A stretch of 64,000 nucleotides of DNA from NCBI RefSeq assembly GCF_000384255.1, contig NZ_KB913035.1, forward strand, positions 372,001 through 436,000, in the 5' to 3' direction. Positions 8,145-17,382 of the stretch are shown here, piece after piece (within the stretch, counting starts at the first letter, position 1; every line of letters starts with the position of its first letter). This DNA comes from Methylotenera mobilis 13. GTDB taxonomy: Bacteria > Pseudomonadota > Gammaproteobacteria > Burkholderiales > Methylophilaceae. The notes beneath the pieces are model-generated. The model worked only from the letters and a program-made list of their open reading frames with translations. It did no database searches and had not been told where the DNA came from. Position numbers and translations under genes: made by a program.

Positions 8145-9269
8145 TTAGCTTGATAAGGCGGATGAAGGACGTTTTTTTAGCCAGCGCATTGAGAATATAC
8201 TCGGGAGTATCGGTAGTTGGCGTCCGCGTCGATAGAACATGTAAATGGTGAGTAGTAAAAAGAATAAATGCACGGGCCATAAGCCAACCAGTGTGTTGAG
8301 TTTTCCTTGAGCAACCCAAGCCTGAAAGATGCTCAGTAGGTTGTTATAAATGATGTAAATAATTAAGGCGAGTACAAAGTTAGCTGAGCGCCCAGCACGA
8401 GGGTCCAAGGCGCTTAATGGTATAGCAAGCAGGCATAAAATCAATGCGGAGATTGGAATTGCGATGCGCCATTGTAACTCTGCATTATTGGTGCTATTGA
8501 TTGAGTCGACTAGCTCACTCGTGGGTTTTGATTGGGTGCTAGGAGGCCTTTCTTTAGCCTCATTCGCTTCAATACGAATCGCATACTTCTCAAATGCTGT
8601 CGTTGAGAACTCTGCACTCCCCCTCGAGCCCTCATAGCGTTTACCGTTTTCCATTAGCACAAAATTATCACCGTTTTTTTCGGTGTAGCGACTACCTTCA
8701 GCAGCAACAATCACGCCTAATTTCTGATGTTGTAAGGTTTGTACAAAAATGTTTTTGACAACATTACCTAGCTCATCAAAGCTTTCCATAAAAAATACAC
8801 GCTCTCCATTGGCTGATTCTTTAAATACACCCGGACTAATGGTGGCTAGGTCATCACGCGATTCTAGTTGAGTTCTGTAGAGCTCACCTTTACTTGTGGC
8901 CCATGGCATGACAAAAAGGCTAAGAATCAGAATAAACAATATCACAGGAAAAATGAAAGTCAGTACTGGGCGAACCCAGTGGTTGAGACTAAGCCCACCA
9001 CTAAACCAAATGACCATTTCTGAATCACGATACCAGCGGGATAATGTCATTAATACCGCTAAGAACAGTGCAAGCGAGAGTACCATAGGTAGAAATTTCA
9101 CCATGTTAAAGCCTAACATGGTGGTGATTGCATCGTTAGGCAGAATGCCTTTAGCTGCAAGGCGAACTAAGTTGCCAGCACGCTGTGCGATAACAATTCC
9201 AATTAAAATAAGGAAAGCACCTGCTGCGGTTGAAATTAATTCTTTTATTAATGAGTGCCTAAAAAGCAT
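8145..9269 (-). CDS. lptF: LPS export ABC transporter permease LptF
   Basis: A 374-residue permease partner of LptG, with the same 3+3 transmembrane architecture and a periplasmic domain at about residues 125-265 (FKESANGERVFFMESF). The start MLFRHSLIKELISTAAGAFLILIGIVIAQRAG is typical of LptF. The motif ALDPRAGRSANFVLALIIYIIYNNLL in the fifth helix region is highly conserved in the family. It is transcribed away from pepA; the lptF-lptG / pepA-holC divergent arrangement is common in beta- and gammaproteobacteria. Confidence 0.93.
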   Translation of the reverse strand: MLFRHSLIKELISTAAGAFLILIGIVIAQRAGNLVRLAAKGILPNDAITTMLGFNMVKFLPMVLSLALFLAVLMTLSRWYRDSEMVIWFSGGLSLNHWVRPVLTFIFPVILFILILSLFVMPWATSKGELYRTQLESRDDLATISPGVFKESANGERVFFMESFDELGNVVKNIFVQTLQHQKLGVIVAAEGSRYTEKNGDNFVLMENGKRYEGSRGSAEFSTTAFEKYAIRIEANEAKERPPSTQSKPTSELVDSINSTNNAELQWRIAIPISALILCLLAIPLSALDPRAGRSANFVLALIIYIIYNNLLSIFQAWVAQGKLNTLVGLWPVHLFFLLLTIYMFYRRGRQLPILPSIFSMRWLKKRPSSALSS

Positions 9270-9437
9270 ATGATGGACTGAAAACCAATTTATTTACGAC
9301 TATGAATTACGTGTAAAACACGCGATAATTTAATCAAACTTAACATGATGAGTGATTTACTAACATTTGATTGAATTTATGCTGATTGCTAAAGCTCTAT
9401 TGTAGAGTAGTTAACTTTAATGCAGCGATGAATCTGT

Positions 9438-9462
9438 TTTAAATCTGCACTTTAAATCTGCA
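9438..9462 (+). repeat. Two 12-bp direct repeats in the lptF/pepA divergent region
   Basis: TTTAAATCTGCA occurs at 9438-9449 and again, exactly, at 9451-9462, a period of 13 bp, 51 bp before the pepA start. It could be a tandem operator or a simple duplication. No known regulator consensus was recognised. Confidence 0.6.
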
Positions 9463-9512
9463 TTTAGGCAAAAAATTCAATGCAATAACAACAATATCAA
9501 GGATGTAATACT

Positions 9513-11024
9513 ATGGAATTTAGCATAAAAACGAGCGTAGCGGAAAAACAGCATCATCATTGTGTGGTTGTTGGTGTGTATGAGGGGCGTGAATTGTCGG
9601 ATGATGCACAAAAAATTGATGCATTGTCGGGTGGGTATGTGAGTAAGGTGCTTCAGCATGGAGATTTAGAGGGTAAGCTAGAGTCGACCTTGATGTTGCA
9701 TCAAGTGCCGGGAGTGCAAGCAGATCGTATTTTGTTAGTTGGTTTAGGCAAAAAAACTGAGTTTAAAGAAAAGCAGTACTGCAAAGCGGTGCGTGCTTCA
9801 GTGAAGGCTTTGAGCACAATTAGTGCAGATGAGGTGCTGATAATGTTGGCTGAGTTGTCGGTCGGTGAGATGACAACACGTAAGAAAGTGTCGCATCTTG
9901 TAGAAACGGCATTAGATGCTACTTATCGCTTTGAGGCAATTAAACGCAAAAAAGAGGCTTCAGAAGAAAAAGAGTCAAAAAAAGGCATTAAAGTATTAAA
10001 TATACAAATAGCCGATGCGACTGACCTTGCTGAGGCTAAATCTGGTTTAGTGGATGGTAAGGCAATTGGTGATGGTGTCAGTCTAACTAAAGACTTAGGT
10101 AACTTACCGCCAAATGTCTGTACACCTACCTATCTTGCAGAGCAAGCACAGGCGTTAGCTAAGACTTACGGATTAACTGTTGAAGTGCTGGAGCGTGAAG
10201 CTATGCAAAAATTAGGCATGGGTTCGTTTCTAGGGGTTGCGCAAGGTAGTGAAGAGCCACCTAAATTAATTGTATTGCAACACTTAAAAGGTCATCAAGA
10301 TCAGAAGCCTGTGGTGTTGGTTGGTAAGGGTATCACTTTTGATACGGGAGGTATTTCATTGAAGCCTGGTGCTGAAATGGATGAGATGAAATACGATATG
10401 TGCGGCGCAGCGACGGTACTCGGGTTGTTCAAAACAATCGCAGAAATGGACTTGCCGCTGAATGTCATCGGGGTGATTCCAACCTGCGAGAATATGCCTG
10501 ATGGTCGTGCAACAAGGCCAGGAGATGTGCTCACTAGTATGTCAGGTCTAACCATTGAGGTGTTAAACACTGATGCAGAGGGGCGTTTGATTTTATGTGA
10601 TGCATTAACATATGCAGAACGCTTTGAGCCAAGCGCCGTAGTCGACATTGCAACACTCACAGGTGCATGTGTGATTGCATTGGGACATCATGCAACTGGT
10701 TTGTTCAGTAATAACGATAGCCTTGCTAAAGAGCTATTGCAGGCAGGTGAGCAAGCGCTAGATCGTGCATGGCATATGCCAATGTGGGACGATTATCAGC
10801 CACTATTGGATAGTAATTTCGCTGATATTGCCAATATTGGCGGCCGTGCGGCTGGTAGTATCACCGCTGCTTGTTTCTTGTCTCGCTTTACTAAAAAGTA
10901 TGATTGGGCACATTTGGATATCGCTGGTACCGCTTGGAAGTCAGGTAAAGAAAAGGGCGGTACTGGTCGGCCAGTGCCTATGCTGACCGAGTTTTTAGTT
11001 AGCCGTGCGCGTAAGAGTAGCTAG
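9513..11024 (+). CDS. pepA: Leucyl aminopeptidase PepA
   Basis: A 503-residue M17 aminopeptidase. The C-terminal catalytic half carries the two signatures GKGITFDTGGISLKPGAEMDEMKYDMCGAA (about residues 270-298) and NTDAEGRLILCDALTYAE (about 350-367), which hold the ligands for the two metal ions and the catalytic Lys/Arg. The N-terminal domain is the usual macro-like domain. It is a cytosolic hexameric peptidase, and in E. coli also a DNA-binding accessory factor in Xer recombination. It is followed by holC after 40 bp. Confidence 0.95.
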   Translation: MEFSIKTSVAEKQHHHCVVVGVYEGRELSDDAQKIDALSGGYVSKVLQHGDLEGKLESTLMLHQVPGVQADRILLVGLGKKTEFKEKQYCKAVRASVKALSTISADEVLIMLAELSVGEMTTRKKVSHLVETALDATYRFEAIKRKKEASEEKESKKGIKVLNIQIADATDLAEAKSGLVDGKAIGDGVSLTKDLGNLPPNVCTPTYLAEQAQALAKTYGLTVEVLEREAMQKLGMGSFLGVAQGSEEPPKLIVLQHLKGHQDQKPVVLVGKGITFDTGGISLKPGAEMDEMKYDMCGAATVLGLFKTIAEMDLPLNVIGVIPTCENMPDGRATRPGDVLTSMSGLTIEVLNTDAEGRLILCDALTYAERFEPSAVVDIATLTGACVIALGHHATGLFSNNDSLAKELLQAGEQALDRAWHMPMWDDYQPLLDSNFADIANIGGRAAGSITAACFLSRFTKKYDWAHLDIAGTAWKSGKEKGGTGRPVPMLTEFLVSRARKSS

Positions 11025-11064
11025 TTGTCGTTACAAAGCGAAGTATTAACAATGGCTACGAAGC

Positions 11065-11487
11065 ATGACTAAAATCGAATTCTTTTTTAACGTTCCAGAC
11101 AAATTAGCTAAGGTTGCAGACCTTTGTAGTAGAGCAGTTGTTAAGGGACGTAAACTCACTGTTTTTACGCCAGATGACGCGATCTCCATGCGCATTCAGG
11201 AAATGCTTTGGCAACACTCGCCAACAAGTTTTTTGCCGAGTGCTTGTCCGAAAGCGCCTGATGAGAATGATGCTCCAATTTTGCTAGATAAGGATGGAGA
11301 GCATCTTCTACAGGATGATATTTTGATTAATTTAAAAGTGGGGCATCCACCATTTTTTAGTCGATTTAAATATTTGGTTGAGCTGGTTGGTGTGGATGAA
11401 GAGGATAAGGCCTCCGCACGAGCAAGGTATAAGTTTTATCGAGATCGCGGCTATCAGATCAAATCGACTGATGAGTCTGCTACTTAG
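11065..11487 (+). CDS. holC: DNA polymerase III subunit chi
   Basis: A 140-residue HolC protein: MTKIEFFFNVPDKLAKVADLCSRAVVKGRKLTVFTPD at the N-terminus and DDILINLKVGHPPFFSRFKYLVELVG in the middle fit the chi family. Chi links the clamp-loader to single-strand-binding protein at the replication fork. The order pepA-holC is conserved; valS, which often follows, does not follow here and is replaced by the gene at 11529. Confidence 0.92.
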   Translation: MTKIEFFFNVPDKLAKVADLCSRAVVKGRKLTVFTPDDAISMRIQEMLWQHSPTSFLPSACPKAPDENDAPILLDKDGEHLLQDDILINLKVGHPPFFSRFKYLVELVGVDEEDKASARARYKFYRDRGYQIKSTDESAT

Positions 11488-11528
11488 ATTGTTTGCAAAT
11501 AGGTGTGGTTGAGAGGATGTTAATTTAA

Positions 11529-12599
11529 ATGCAAGAACATGATGATATTCCACTGTTAACAGAGGTGCATGCTTTGCCGGCGCAGGCTTTGGCTACTACA
11601 TTTAATGTCACCCCCGACTTAATTGCAGCGATTGCAGCCGAAATCAGGCCACAAATCGTGAGTGAAGTTGAGGCGTCAATCGCACAAAAGATTAAAGAAG
11701 ATGTGCGACAAGCATTGTTAGAGCACCTGCCAAATCAATCAGCTAACATAGAAGCAAATCAGACAGATGCCTTGAGTGAATTGACACAACAGAACAATCA
11801 ATTTGTTCAGCAAGTACTACAGTCGCAACAAGACGCAGAGAATACATTAAGGAACCAAATCGGTGCGGAGTTGATGAGTGCGAAGCAAGCCATCATGGAG
11901 CAAACGTCTGTGTTTGTGGATAGAACACGTGCTGACTTTGCAACAGAGATACCAAAGATGGTGCATGCTAATGTAGATATCATTAAGGCAGATTTGGCGC
12001 AAAGCTTAACGCAAATGCAATCGCAAGTCGTGATTGATGTACAGCAAAACTTAACTGCAACACTGCCTAAATTAGAGCAAACCTTAACCGATGAGTTGCA
12101 GGCATCATTGCAAAGTTTAGAAAGAACGACAGTAGAAAACGCTGCACATGAGTTGCAGGATAAAATTTCAAGGCTACATGAAGATATACTCGCTCAGCAT
12201 AAAGCTAATTTGGCGCAAGATTTGGCAAGTATTTATAAGGAGCTAACGCAGCATACGCAGTCCGAGTTAAGTATTTATTTGGATGCAATTCAATTGCAAT
12301 CGCAGCAAGCACTTCAGCAGAAGCTAGGGGATACTTTCCCTGCGCTTTATGAGGAACTCTCTAATCAATTAACCGCAACGCTAAAAACAGATTTTCTGGC
12401 ACTGGCTGAGCGTGCTAAAAATGATTTTATACAAGGCCTGAATGCAGAGTTGCCTAGTACAGAGCAAGCTTTGGCTAATAAAGTGCTAGAGGTGTTGACG
12501 GCTGAAATGCCAAGATTAGAGCGTGAGTTGGCTACAAATATTAAGACTGAAATTGTAAAGACTGTTGAATCTGTACGCTTGGTGTTTTCCGCCTCTTAA
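11529..12599 (+). CDS. Uncharacterised long helical repeat protein downstream of holC
   Basis: No function recognised. This 356-residue protein has no signal peptide or membrane helix and is almost entirely Ala/Gln/Glu/Leu-rich, so long amphipathic helices or coiled coils are expected. The N-terminus (EHDDIPLLTEVHALP) resembles short motifs seen at the start of betaproteobacterial DUF2486-type proteins encoded next to holC; this link is weak recollection. A prolyl motif of the form acidic/Thr-hydrophobic-Pro recurs: IPKMVHANV (P142), LPKLEQTL (P180), FPALYEEL (P271), LPSTEQAL (P309), MPRLEREL (P328). Spacings are 38, 91, 38 and 19, pointing to a unit of about 19 residues. It probably belongs to the pepA-holC transcript. 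Confidence 0.75.
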   Translation: MQEHDDIPLLTEVHALPAQALATTFNVTPDLIAAIAAEIRPQIVSEVEASIAQKIKEDVRQALLEHLPNQSANIEANQTDALSELTQQNNQFVQQVLQSQQDAENTLRNQIGAELMSAKQAIMEQTSVFVDRTRADFATEIPKMVHANVDIIKADLAQSLTQMQSQVVIDVQQNLTATLPKLEQTLTDELQASLQSLERTTVENAAHELQDKISRLHEDILAQHKANLAQDLASIYKELTQHTQSELSIYLDAIQLQSQQALQQKLGDTFPALYEELSNQLTATLKTDFLALAERAKNDFIQGLNAELPSTEQALANKVLEVLTAEMPRLERELATNIKTEIVKTVESVRLVFSAS

Positions 12600-12606
12600 T
12601 GGATGC

Positions 12607-12635
12607 AAGGCTTGAAGTCATGATGCTTCAGCCTT
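12607..12635. terminator. Terminator-like hairpin after the repeat-protein gene
   Basis: AAGGCTTGAAG (12607-12617) pairs with CTTCAGCCTT (12626-12635) with one bulged base and an 8-base loop, followed by ATTTAAAA. It lies between two convergent genes. Confidence 0.55.
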
Positions 12636-12696
12636 ATTTAAAACATCCCATTAACTGCGCACGCGATTGTTCTTGTCGGCTTCTTTCTAGTCAAAG

Positions 12697-13077
12697 TTAA
12701 GAGTTAATCAGGGTTTCGTAAGCTTCAGCAGAAAGCAATTGTTCAGCGTCTTTGTCATTGTCTGCTTTGAACTTGAATATCCAAGTGTTATAAGGCTTGT
12801 CGTTGATTTGTTCTGGTGAATCAATCGCAGATTGATTCACTTCAACCACTTCTCCGTTAATCAGTGCGTGTAGGTCTGAACCTGTTTTGACGGACTCTAC
12901 CAAGCCGCATGGCTGCTCTGCTGTTAATCGAGTACCTATCGTGGGTGCTTCAACAAATACAATGTCCCCAAGTAGGTTTTGCGCATAATCTGTGATGCCT
13001 GCTTCCCATAGACCATCTGCTGTAGATTTTACCCACAAATGTTGAGGACTGAATAACAAAGATTGTGGCGTTTGCAT
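12697..13077 (-). CDS. gcvH: Glycine cleavage system H protein
   Basis: The start at 13077 gives a 126-residue protein, MQTPQSLLFSPQHLWVK..., the usual H-protein length; the open frame extends further upstream without H-protein character. The lipoyl-lysine motif is GLVESVKTGSDL with K64. GITDYAQNLLGDIVFVEAP and the C-terminal EAYETL region are also typical. H protein shuttles the aminomethyl group between the P, T and L proteins and also serves in lipoate transfer. No gcvT, gcvP or lipoate gene is nearby, so this is a stand-alone copy. The ribosome binding site is weak (AGAG). Confidence 0.9.
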   Translation of the reverse strand: MQTPQSLLFSPQHLWVKSTADGLWEAGITDYAQNLLGDIVFVEAPTIGTRLTAEQPCGLVESVKTGSDLHALINGEVVEVNQSAIDSPEQINDKPYNTWIFKFKADNDKDAEQLLSAEAYETLINS

Positions 13078-13253
13078 GCTAGTTGCTCTGTGTTTTTTAA
13101 TTAATATTGACTTAAATTTTAACGTAAATTGGGCCAAAATTGATTTATTTTTAATCACGACGATGGTTAACTGAATTATCCTTAAAAATAATGATGACAA
13201 AGCTAAAGTTTTTATATAGTATTGTGCTGTAACTCCATGAGATATAAGCCATT

Positions 13254-14258
13254 ATGAAAAGTACGTTGCGAAAGTTTATTCTAGTCTACATCAGCTTAGC
13301 GCTTAGCTTAGCGCCTGTGGCCGCGGATGCCGCAACTGACAAAAAGCATAGGCAGGCTTCAAAGCAGTCCAAATCTTCAAGTAAATACAAAGCGGTCAAA
13401 TATAAATCTAGTTCTATCCGTGTCAAAACTCGCTTGCCTGCTCGCAAGGCGATTGCTTCCGTTGATCATTACGATGGTACTACTCCCCTGAAATTAGCAT
13501 CTGCCAAAGCGTTGGTGATTAATCAACTGACGGGTGAAGTCTTGTTTGCTAAAAATACTAATTTACCTACACCAATTGCATCTGTGACCAAGTTAATGAC
13601 TGCAATGGTGATGTTAGACGCGCATTTGCCGATGGATGATTTGCTTTATATCTCGGATGAAGATGTGGATTATCTTAAACATACCACTTCAAGATTAAGT
13701 GTCGGCACAATGTTAACGCGTGGTGAGTTGCTACAATTAGCGTTGATGGCCTCAGAAAATCGAGCAGCGTCTGCGCTAGGGCGTAATTATCCAGGTGGTC
13801 CCAATGCATTTGTAAAAGCAATGAACCAAAAAGCAAGATTGTTGGGAATGAATGCGACAAGATTTGTCGATGCAACAGGTTTGGATAGCAATAATGTATC
13901 AACCGCAGAAGATTTGGTAAAAATGGTGGATGCTGCATATCACTATCCTGAGATTCGTCAGGTAAGTACGTTGCCATCGCAGGAAATTACGTTGTATGGA
14001 CGCCAGAATCCGCTTAATTTTGTGAATACAAATGCTTTAGTGCGTGGCGGTAAGTGGGATATCGGCTTATCAAAAACTGGATTTATTAACGAAGCTGGTC
14101 GCTGTTTAGTGATGCAAGCACATATTTCAGGTCAACCAGTGATTATTGTATTGTTAGACTCGGTAGGAAAACTTACCAGAATTGGTGATGCTAACCGTAT
14201 TCGTAAGTGGGTGGAAAATAACGAGGCCGGCTCTCTAGGGGCCTTTGTGAGTGGTTAA
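13254..14258 (+). CDS. pbpG: D-alanyl-D-alanine endopeptidase, PBP7 type
   Basis: A 334-residue S11 peptidase with a signal peptide (cleavage near residue 26, ADAA). The three active-site motifs are intact: S110-V-T-K113, S168-E-N170 and K275-T-G277. PBP7 enzymes cut DD-crosslinks in the murein sacculus in the periplasm. Between the signal peptide and the catalytic domain (residues about 29-65) is a Lys/Ser/Arg-rich low-complexity linker that could bind anionic polymer or the wall; this is unusually basic. It is a single-gene unit ending at a strong terminator. Confidence 0.9.
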   Translation: MKSTLRKFILVYISLALSLAPVAADAATDKKHRQASKQSKSSSKYKAVKYKSSSIRVKTRLPARKAIASVDHYDGTTPLKLASAKALVINQLTGEVLFAKNTNLPTPIASVTKLMTAMVMLDAHLPMDDLLYISDEDVDYLKHTTSRLSVGTMLTRGELLQLALMASENRAASALGRNYPGGPNAFVKAMNQKARLLGMNATRFVDATGLDSNNVSTAEDLVKMVDAAYHYPEIRQVSTLPSQEITLYGRQNPLNFVNTNALVRGGKWDIGLSKTGFINEAGRCLVMQAHISGQPVIIVLLDSVGKLTRIGDANRIRKWVENNEAGSLGAFVSG

Positions 14259-14312
14259 TCCATATCGCGTAATAAGGTTTAGATGATAGAGTACTTTGAA
14301 GTACTCAGATAT

Positions 14313-14343
14313 AAAAAATGCCAGTCAGTGACTGGCATTTTTT
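14313..14343. terminator. Bidirectional Rho-independent terminator, pbpG/yggX
   Basis: AAAAAATGCCAGTCA (14313-14327) and its exact inverse at 14329-14343 form a perfect hairpin ending in T6 on either strand. It sits between the convergent pbpG and yggX genes. Confidence 0.9.
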
Positions 14344-14383
14344 GTGGTTAAGCGACAGTAGCGTTATACGAATCTTATTGTGA

Positions 14384-14656
14384 TTACGCTTTCGGTGGCA
14401 CGTATCCGCTTGCCGTGTCTGCACCGTCGCCGAAGAAGTACTTTTCAGTTTGCTCTGCCAAATACTTACGTGCTGAAGGGTCAGCCAAACTTAGACGATT
14501 TTCATTCACAAGCATAGTTTGCTGCTTTAGCCATACCGCCCAAGCTTCTTTTGATACGCTCATGTAAATACGTTTTCCCAACTCGCCTGGGTATGGAGGG
14601 AAATCCAAGCCATCTGCCTCTTTACCCAATTTAATACAATTAACAGTACGTGCCAT
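14384..14656 (-). CDS. yggX: Fe(2+)-trafficking protein YggX
   Basis: A 90-residue protein matching YggX over its full length: [31 protein letters not shown], with the conserved single Cys7, and [20 protein letters not shown]. YggX is a small cytosolic protein that protects Fe-S clusters from oxidative damage and is thought to handle labile ferrous iron. It is a single gene between convergent pbpG and divergent dgkA. Its C-terminal tail ([10 protein letters not shown]) is standard. Confidence 0.95.
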   Translation of the reverse strand: MARTVNCIKLGKEADGLDFPPYPGELGKRIYMSVSKEAWAVWLKQQTMLVNENRLSLADPSARKYLAEQTEKYFFGDGADTASGYVPPKA

Positions 14657-14775
14657 GATTGTCCTTTTGTTTAATCTAATCGTGATTGCTTAAACCGTTA
14701 TGATAGCGCATGTTAAAATCTATTCATTAAACTATTAACAATTTAACGTGACGTAATCAATTTTTTAGAAAGTCT

Positions 14776-15201
14776 ATGATGTTAACACCTTCCAATAAGC
14801 CTGTAGAACAGTCGCAAAATTCTAAACATTTAGCAACCAGCCCATTTAAAGGAAAAACTGGTATTCGCCGTTTGATTAATGCATTTGGCTATTCCCTTGA
14901 AGGATTTAAAGCAGCGTTTGTTCACGAGGATGCTTTTCGCCAAGAGGTATTTCTCGCGATTGTTTTGGTGCCCCTTGCTGTTTATTTAGGTGAAAGTCCC
15001 GTTGAGCAAGCTTTGTTGATTGCGAGTGTGTTGTTGGTATTAATCGTTGAGTTGCTTAATTCTGCGATTGAGGCGGCGGTGGACCATACCTCTACTGAGC
15101 ATCATGCGCTTGCAAAGCAAGCTAAAGATATTGGTAGTGCTGCGGTATTTATTGCGTTGCTGATTGTCGCGGTGGTTTGGGGTTTGGTGTTATTTGCTTA
15201 A
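14776..15201 (+). CDS. dgkA: Diacylglycerol kinase DgkA
   Basis: A 141-residue inner-membrane kinase with three transmembrane helices. The active-site signature ELLNSAIEAAVD (about residues 95-106) is intact, and FKAAFVHEDAFRQEV holds the conserved N-terminal-helix residues. It phosphorylates diacylglycerol released by periplasmic glucan or LPS modification. The N-terminus is about 25 residues longer than in E. coli DgkA; ATG codons at 14776 and 14779 are both possible starts. Confidence 0.93.
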   Translation: MMLTPSNKPVEQSQNSKHLATSPFKGKTGIRRLINAFGYSLEGFKAAFVHEDAFRQEVFLAIVLVPLAVYLGESPVEQALLIASVLLVLIVELLNSAIEAAVDHTSTEHHALAKQAKDIGSAAVFIALLIVAVVWGLVLFA

Positions 15202-15213
15202 AAAAATCAAATG

Positions 15214-15255
15214 AGCACAAACCTAGCCTGAGTTTTACTAGACTATGTTTGTGCT
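15214..15255. terminator. Terminator hairpin between dgkA and the TonB receptor gene
   Basis: AGCACAAAC (15214-15222) pairs with GTTTGTGCT (15247-15255); the centre can also pair CTAG with CTAG. TTGTCAT follows on the plus strand. The two genes are convergent. Confidence 0.65.
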
Positions 15256-15283
15256 TTGTCATATCACTAGGTTTAATTGGTAG

Positions 15284-17317
15284 CTAGAAGTCGCCACGTA
15301 GCCCAAATAATATTGATCGTTGACCTTGCATAGAGATGTCTTTTAGAAAGGACGCATGGTCGCGAATTTCTTGGTTAAGTAGGTTGTTGGCTTTTGCAAA
15401 TAGCTCTAAATTCAATTTGGTTGGTAGTTTGTAAGAAACAAGTGCGCTGACATTGGTGTAGCCATCAGTTTTTAACTCGTTCTCAGCGGTGCGATCTTGC
15501 CCAAATGCCTTCAGAACATCCAATCTCGCACCAATGCTATTGTGCTGATAGTGTAGACCAGCACCTAAGCGTAATGGCGCAATTCTAGGCAGGTACTTGT
15601 CATTACGCTCATCTTTGGCGTGAACGTAGTCGCCAAGTAGGTTCAAGTTGAGATGGTCGGCAATGTTGAGTTTTGCTTCAGCTTCTAAACCTTTAAATAT
15701 GGCGGGGACTGCCATAAATTTCGCTTCTGGTAAGAGCTCACCGTCAACATCAATCTCATTCCCTGTACCAAATAGCCCGATGAAGTTGCTAAATCTGGTG
15801 TAATAAGTGCCGACACTAAATGAGTTTTTTGCATCTTTCCAGCGTAGTTGGGCATCAATGCCATTTGAGCGCTCTTTCTTAAAGTCTGCATTGCCTACTT
15901 CAAACTGTCCAGTGGCAACATGAGCACCATTAGCATATAGTTCGAAATAGCTAGGTGCACGCTCGTTGTGAGATAGGTTGCCTGTGAGTGACCAGTGGCT
16001 ATCAATACTATATAAGCCACCGAGTGCGAAACTATTTGGGTTGAAGCTGTTTTGCTGCGCCGCACCAAAATTGGCATGAGTTTTAGCGTCTACCGCAGTG
16101 TGGCCCAGTCGACCGCCGAAGGTGACTTTGTGTTGATCGATGGCCAGTTCTTCATAGACGTAGAGTGCTTGGTTTTGTGTATTGACGCTAGGCACAAAGG
16201 CTTCATCGCCTAATGCTTCGAAATTTGTGTTATTGAACTGATAGCCGACTACACCGTTTAATTGTCCAATCGGGAGATGACCTAATTCAACACTGCTTTC
16301 AATGCCTCTGTTTGTGAACGTGGTGCCTACTTCGCCGTCTTCCAGTTCGCGATGCGCATAGTCAGTATGAGCGATACGAAATTTAACGCGATTAATGATG
16401 CCGCTTAGGTCTGTAAACTCGCTCGCCACATCCCATCGGTCGCTCTGCATGTCGATGCGGACATTCTCTTCAGCCACTACGCCATAATTATTGTTCAGCG
16501 TTGAAAATGAGGCGCCGATATAGCCATTATCAAAGGTTAAAGCTGCACCTAATGCGCCACCATCACCTTTTGCGCTGCTGTTGACTAATTGCCCACGATT
16601 CTCACGGGCAGGGCCGCCAGGCTGCTCACTTTTACGACGAGATACGGCATAGCCTGGAATGTCCAAATCGCTGGTTTCGCGGGTATATGCATCGGCATGA
16701 ATCGCAAATTGGCCGTTGCCGATGTCAATCACTGCCGCACCATTCCGTGTGTTGTCTGGGCCACCAAACCTTGCTTCTGCGCGTCCAGTAATGCCATCTA
16801 ATTGTTCTTTAGGGATGCGGTGGTCAATCGCATTGACCACGCCACCCATTGCACTGCCGCCATATAGTAAAGCTGCGGGGCCACGTACTACATCAATTTG
16901 CTCAATGATCAGTGGGTCGATGCCTACGGCATGGTCAAAGCTTAAGCTCGACGCATCTAAAATGCCAATGCCATTCTGCATGATACGCACACGCTCGCCA
17001 TCTAATCCGCGAATAATTGGACGTGAGGAATTAGGGCCAAATTGAGTTGCGCTGACGCCCGGAATGCCACTAAGCGTGTCGCCTAATGTGCTTTCTCGTT
17101 TCAGCGATAGCTCTCGTCCACTGAGTACGGATACCGGCACAACTAGTGAGTCGGAGCTAACACCTAAAGGGTTGCCTGTCACGGGGACTGTAGGTAAATC
17201 TATCGTCGTATTGGTGTCTGCTGCAATGGATGGTGATGCAAGTGTCATTGCTACAGCAATCAATATAGGTCTAAATACAAATGTGTTAAGCACTTGTACA
17301 TTAGGAGCGTAATGCAT
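15284..17317 (-). CDS. TonB-dependent outer-membrane receptor, ZnuD-like
   Basis: A 677-residue receptor with a signal peptide (cut near SIAAD), a TonB-box-like segment (LPTVPVTG), a plug domain to about residue 170 (PIIRGLDGERVRIMQNG, DVVRGPAALLYG) and a beta-barrel ending in Phe. Segments such as HVATGQFEVGNADFKKERSNGID and FAKANNLLNQEIRDHASFLKD are close to meningococcal ZnuD, the zinc receptor, as I remember it. The long His/Asp-rich extracellular loop of ZnuD is absent here, so the substrate is uncertain. A small secreted Cys/His protein is encoded 65 bp upstream on the same strand. I saw no obvious Zur or Fur box. Confidence 0.85.
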   Translation of the reverse strand: MHYAPNVQVLNTFVFRPILIAVAMTLASPSIAADTNTTIDLPTVPVTGNPLGVSSDSLVVPVSVLSGRELSLKRESTLGDTLSGIPGVSATQFGPNSSRPIIRGLDGERVRIMQNGIGILDASSLSFDHAVGIDPLIIEQIDVVRGPAALLYGGSAMGGVVNAIDHRIPKEQLDGITGRAEARFGGPDNTRNGAAVIDIGNGQFAIHADAYTRETSDLDIPGYAVSRRKSEQPGGPARENRGQLVNSSAKGDGGALGAALTFDNGYIGASFSTLNNNYGVVAEENVRIDMQSDRWDVASEFTDLSGIINRVKFRIAHTDYAHRELEDGEVGTTFTNRGIESSVELGHLPIGQLNGVVGYQFNNTNFEALGDEAFVPSVNTQNQALYVYEELAIDQHKVTFGGRLGHTAVDAKTHANFGAAQQNSFNPNSFALGGLYSIDSHWSLTGNLSHNERAPSYFELYANGAHVATGQFEVGNADFKKERSNGIDAQLRWKDAKNSFSVGTYYTRFSNFIGLFGTGNEIDVDGELLPEAKFMAVPAIFKGLEAEAKLNIADHLNLNLLGDYVHAKDERNDKYLPRIAPLRLGAGLHYQHNSIGARLDVLKAFGQDRTAENELKTDGYTNVSALVSYKLPTKLNLELFAKANNLLNQEIRDHASFLKDISMQGQRSILFGLRGDF

Positions 17318-17382
17318 ATTAATAACCTCAAAAATAAAAACGAGTAATCAGCAGGCGGATAACGTCTGCAGTTATTTAAAAA

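Noticed and set aside
12697-13200. Longer gcvH reading frame starting at 13200
   Set aside because: The extra 41 residues are not H-protein-like; the family start at 13077 gives the usual length.
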